Of a stretch of DNA of 64,000 nucleotides, positions 60,325-64,000 are shown piece by piece (the stretch's first letter is position 1; each line of letters begins with the position of its first letter). The notes below the pieces were generated by a model. The model had not been told where the DNA came from. It saw only the letters and a list, made by a program, of their open reading frames with translations, and made no database searches. The stretch is from Trileptium ribeirensis (taxonomy: Eukaryota; Nematoda; Enoplea; Enoplida; Thoracostomopsidae): contig JASANE010021330.1 of the NCBI GenBank assembly GCA_030248225.1, forward strand, positions 1 to 64,000, written 5' to 3'. A program made the position numbers and the translations under genes.

Positions 60325-60579
60325 GTAGGCATCATAATATTGTCTTATAAACCGGAGACGTGGTCAACGTAGCGGCCGGAGCTGCTTATAGTAGCGATCT
60401 GTTGTTGAAAATAATGTTTTTGTCGGCCACGGGCAAATCATGCCTAAATTGACGAATTTGGCTTTTTTATGTGATATGTATTCTAATAATTATCTGACAT
60501 TCCCAGATTTCCTGGAAAGTTCCTCCGAGCGAGAAATTCAGTTTTCCCGGGTAAGACTGGTGAGACCCTCTGAATGAAC

Positions 60580-61470
60580 TAGTGGGACTAAAAAACTCGA
60601 AAATAGCATAAAGAGTGAATTCACAACAAACTGGTAGCGTGTCTTATCGCCAAGATGGTGACTTCCGACATTGGAATATGTAACCTAGAGAGACGTACAT
60701 AGCTATTATGATCATTAAACAGTGAGCATTAATTTGCTAAATGAGCCACCGAATCAATATCAGCCATGTTGCTAGAATTGTTGAAAAGATATAACCGCTT
60801 ATTGTGCTTGCAATGTGCAAGTACACAAAAGATAAGCTACTCTACAAAATCACACCATAAACATCCTTATCGCTAGAGCGGTTGAGGAGATATTACAATT
60901 TTCGTCTATTTTGGGTACCCTGGGTCCATTGAACAGCCCGTTTTGAGCAGATCCTGTAAGTATAAGGAACAACAATAGTAGTATACCTTTCTGCATCTAA
61001 ATAGAGGCATTGCTCTACGAAATTAGTTCACAACACCCACATACCTCGAGTGGCTGTGAACATATTACCGTTTTTGTGTATTTTGGGTCTCATGGGCTCA
61101 TTGAAAAGCCATTTTTGACCCCAATCCTACATCCTGAGCAGAATAAGTAGCAAAGCATTATATAGTTTTATAGTTGCTTATTTGCTCTATAAAATGAGCC
61201 CAATTTATCTTACATATCAAGATGTATTGTCTAGTTACAATATGTAAAGTAATGTTTTTGGCCTCTTCAGGTCCCGACGGGAGCTCCGTTGGCCCGCTTT
61301 TTCGGGGCGGAGAGGAAAGTTTTAACCGGTATCCGTGCCTAATTAAAAGGCACAAATAGAGTTCTCGAGCTTTTGAATGAGCTATCGCCCAAATAAATTC
61401 ACCTAAGAGTTGAATTGTGCGTTGAAACCCCAATAACGATCATTGTCAAATTTCATCACTATCATGGTTA
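60580..61470 (+). repeat. Dispersed repeat with tandem units, partner of 54600-55440
   Basis: Units with GCGGTTGAGGAGATATTA (60874) and CGAGTGGCTGTGAACATATT (61048) are followed by TTTTGGGT..C and CATTGAA.AGCC. The closing part (GGCACAAATAGAGTT, CTTTTGAATGAGCTATCG, TTGAATTGTGCGTTG) matches 55268-55370. It lies in the intron after egl exon 7. The minus-strand open frame here is not called. Confidence 0.6.
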
Positions 61471-63360
61471 ATAAGAATTCGTCAGTTCGCTCGAATCACT
61501 CGTTACTATCATAATTCAACAATAATGCATTACATAATGAAATCTTATCGATTCATGGCAATTTTACTGTTTTAGCATCAAAGGGCTAAAATTTAAGAAT
61601 TTGTAGTTTCAAAAGGAAAACTGTCATATTTTTTGCGTGGTCGAGAAAAATTGGATTATTTTATACGTGCAGGAAAGTATCTGTAGATGCCAAAATTACC
61701 TGAGACGGTGCTGAACTGAGCAAGGTACAAATACATAGCCTGTCCACTGTGGGGGACCCCACTTTCTGAATCTCCCGTGTTCGTGAGATTTTCCTTTTGC
61801 GTCCACCACTCAACAGAAATCCGCCATGTTGAACTAAATCCATAATTTTTTATGTGTCTAGATTTATATTTTCTGTATGCGAAATGTTTAAAACACTAAT
61901 TACCGCTATTTAAAACGCTTTAAAGTCCGAAAATACTTGTATGATTGTAAAACTACATGGAAATGTTTAGCATTTTTAAGCAAAATTATTCCACCACTTT
62001 GAAATTTCCTCCGAGAATGAACATCGGGCCACCTCCACCGAAGTTCCTCCTATATTTCGAAGGGATGTGGACAGGCCAGAGAACCTAGGGCCCCACCCAC
62101 CAATCCGTGGGTAAGACACATTATGCACATTGCTTATTGCTTACGCCGAAGTAAAATATAGTTTCTTGTCCAAGACATCACAAAACCCACCCAGATTAGA
62201 AACTGTGGTTTTGGGCCTGAAGGCCCCCTACATATTTAAGTTTATTGTCGAGTTTGGTGAATTGTTTGTTCTTGACGTTAAGAATAATGCTAAATAAATT
62301 GGGAATTTTTGTTATTATTATTAAAATGCGGCGTTACATTATTTCGTGGTCGACGTGCAGTGATTCTTCTAGCTGTTTATTGTTTATTTTGTGACATTAA
62401 AAATCGACACCGTTTTTTGTTGCGTTGATAATAGTTACTATTATTATTAATATTGTATAAAAACAATAATGACCGAATATAGCGCAAAACAAATAAAATA
62501 AAATAATAATATTGTTGACAAAATCTCTGCCACTTAGTGTATAACTTGACATGCCCAATTAATCATTTTTATTCTTTTCTATTTGTTTACGACGGTGATA
62601 AAATATTGTTTTATTGCTCGTTGTTAGTGGATTATTAATTAGGGGAAAATTAGTTACCTAGCGCTTGGTAAATGAACAATCTTTTAATTAAATTTTTCGA
62701 TTTCTAATTTTAATCACAAAAAATTGATTATCCGGAATATTGATTACTATACAGCGGCCTAGGTTTCGCAGTCTCACTTCTGAAGACCGCTAGCAAGAAG
62801 CAATGTAAAATCAGTAGTCTGATCGGGGCTTCGTGTTATTTTTGCCGTAAACTTATTACTGTTTACATAGTGTTTAGAATTGTTCCAAGAAAGCTAGGTG
62901 CTCATAATGTGGTTTCTCGGTAAATAAATACAGCCTTGCATAAAACTAAATTTGAGTTGAAATCTGTTATACCAGTCGCAGTGCTTCTAGCTGACAGTTT
63001 TGTGTAAACTAAGCTTAAGCATTAGTTAAGCTTCTGTTTTCAGATAAGACAGTGTATAGTGGTGTGCTTCTACCGTAACATGGACAATCAGCTCACACTG
63101 ACGTTTGCATGACGTGTGCATTTCTTCTAAAATCATCGCTACATAGTGTATCGTAAAACACAATTTTATAAATGTATTAAATGTGTATTGTTGTTATTGT
63201 CTGTCTTTAAAGTGAGGTACAATTCATCGCAGTTCATCAGTGTGGTTCGCCCAAACTGGGTCACCATAAAGAGTAATATTCTATAGTTGTCACCAAACGT
63301 CAGATATGTGTAATTTGACCCCTGGCTGCAATTAGATTACGTAGCAAGTGTAAGATTGGT
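61471..63360. other. Presumed egl intron, nothing recognised
   Basis: AT-rich. A GC-richer patch at 62010-62110 (CACCTCCACCGAAGTTCCTC) has no clear frame or partner. Confidence 0.4.
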
Positions 63361-63379
63361 TCCGCAGAAAAATTTATGG

Positions 63380-63490
63380 GTCCTTCTAGCCATACAGTGA
63401 AAAATTTGCATATTGAATGGCCAACAAGGAAGGCTTCGCTAATTTATATCCGTACAAGAAGTACCCATGGCATGAAATGAGGGAAGCCAG
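63380..63490 (+). pseudogene. Short coding-like fragment, possibly integrin-alpha-derived
   Basis: One frame reads MGPSSHTVKNLHIEWPTRKA, then SLIYIRTRSTHGMK and a stop. The GPSxxxVKxxxIxWPxxxxxLxYI pattern recalls the extracellular calf/thigh region of integrin alpha chains. It is very short, has no splice support and abuts a dispersed repeat, so it may be chance. Confidence 0.15.
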
Positions 63491-63589
63491 AATTTACCCC
63501 GAGGAGGTCGACATACCTCTGTGCCCTCTTCTTATCTGGAGAAGCCGGATTCTATATTATGTACCCAGATTCAGTTATCAGAACGTAGT

Positions 63590-64000
63590 GAAACGTAGTG
63601 GAGATTGTGTGTTGCAGGGGTGAAATCTTTAAATTACTTCTGTGTGTGATCGGCCATAACTCGGGAACGACTGAACGGATTTTCATGATCTTGGGCTCAT
63701 TCGAACCGGTATAATCCATTTACCGTGTACATCCCCGAGCGTTTTTTGATTTGTGGTCTGGTTCGGTGGTCAGGGGTTAAAATGTGGGTTTTTGCCCCAT
63801 TTTACCTCATTTTAGTACCCTTCGCGGAAGCAAGAAACTTTCCAATTTTTTCTCTGGTTGGTTTTATTTCATAGCAAAATGATAACTGCCCTTGCCTCTT
63901 TTTTGTTTTTCGATTAAGGTTACCGTTCGGGATTTATGGGGTTTGAAGTACGGGGGTATGGCGCTCCAGTGGTTCCTGGACCCAAAATTTGATTTTTTTT
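63590..64000 (+). repeat. Second copy of the intron-1 repeat, cut by the window edge
   Basis: GTAGTGGAGATTGTGTG, GGCCATAACTCGGGAACG, CTTGGGCTCATTCGAACCGG, TTTTAGTACCCTTCGCGGAA and TTTTCTCTGGTTGGTTTTATTTC follow in the same order as at 43253-43860. It lacks the 91-bp duplication. Confidence 0.7.

Overview
This is a eukaryotic, almost certainly metazoan, nuclear window. It is AT-rich, has no prokaryotic-style gene packing, and recognisable protein-coding DNA appears only as short exons (97-435 bases) with GT..AG boundaries, separated by introns of 1-5 kb. An Egalitarian-like gene together with ephrin and ZIP-transporter exons points to a bilaterian invertebrate, probably a protostome. The sequence does not allow a firmer placement.

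Genes, all on the plus strand unless noted. A single exon of a ZIP/SLC39-type zinc transporter lies at 9953-10122. A single exon covering the C-terminal half of an ephrin receptor-binding domain lies at 15375-15537. A long open exon of unknown family lies at 19063-19497, and candidate terminal exons lie at 31403-31575 and 41951-42027. The best-supported gene is an Egalitarian (egl) homologue: seven phase-compatible exons from a start codon at 42452 to 60324 encode the first 294 residues, and the gene runs off the right edge before its expected 3'-5' exonuclease-like domain. Minus-strand coding-like debris lies at 22240-23090.

Most of the remaining sequence is transposable-element material. 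Decayed LINEs: RTE-like minus at 10140-11395, CR1/L2-like plus at about 12600-13925, and a CR1-like C-terminus on the minus strand at 35120-35600. A tRNA-derived SINE cluster lies at 11370-12180, with a reversed relative at 25774-25875. Short inverted-repeat DNA elements are common: 3045-3475, 21344-21850, 29003-29511, 32042-32824, 33128-33665 and 56987-57429. A hAT-like element with a perfect 8-bp target duplication lies at 58056-59178, with an inverted relative near 36522-37250. A family with GAGCGAAGC-type ends and TAATT target duplications has four copies. Another family, carrying about 175-bp internal repeats, has copies at 45486-46860 and 53538-54390 and a partial one near 20600. A 1.4-kb fold-back palindrome with iterated arms lies at 48505-49965 inside egl intron 2.

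Region by region: 1-9.9 kb is mostly unrecognised AT-rich DNA with LINE and LTR scraps. 9.9-20 kb holds the ZIP, ephrin and unknown exons among LINE, SINE and DNA elements. 20-42 kb is a dense mosaic of nested DNA elements with possible terminal exons. 42-64 kb is the egl locus, whose introns are largely built from repeat families. The most interesting material is the fold-back structure inside a transcribed intron, several young-looking inverted-repeat families with clear target duplications, and a three-fold repeat architecture in the egl N-terminus with introns at equivalent positions.
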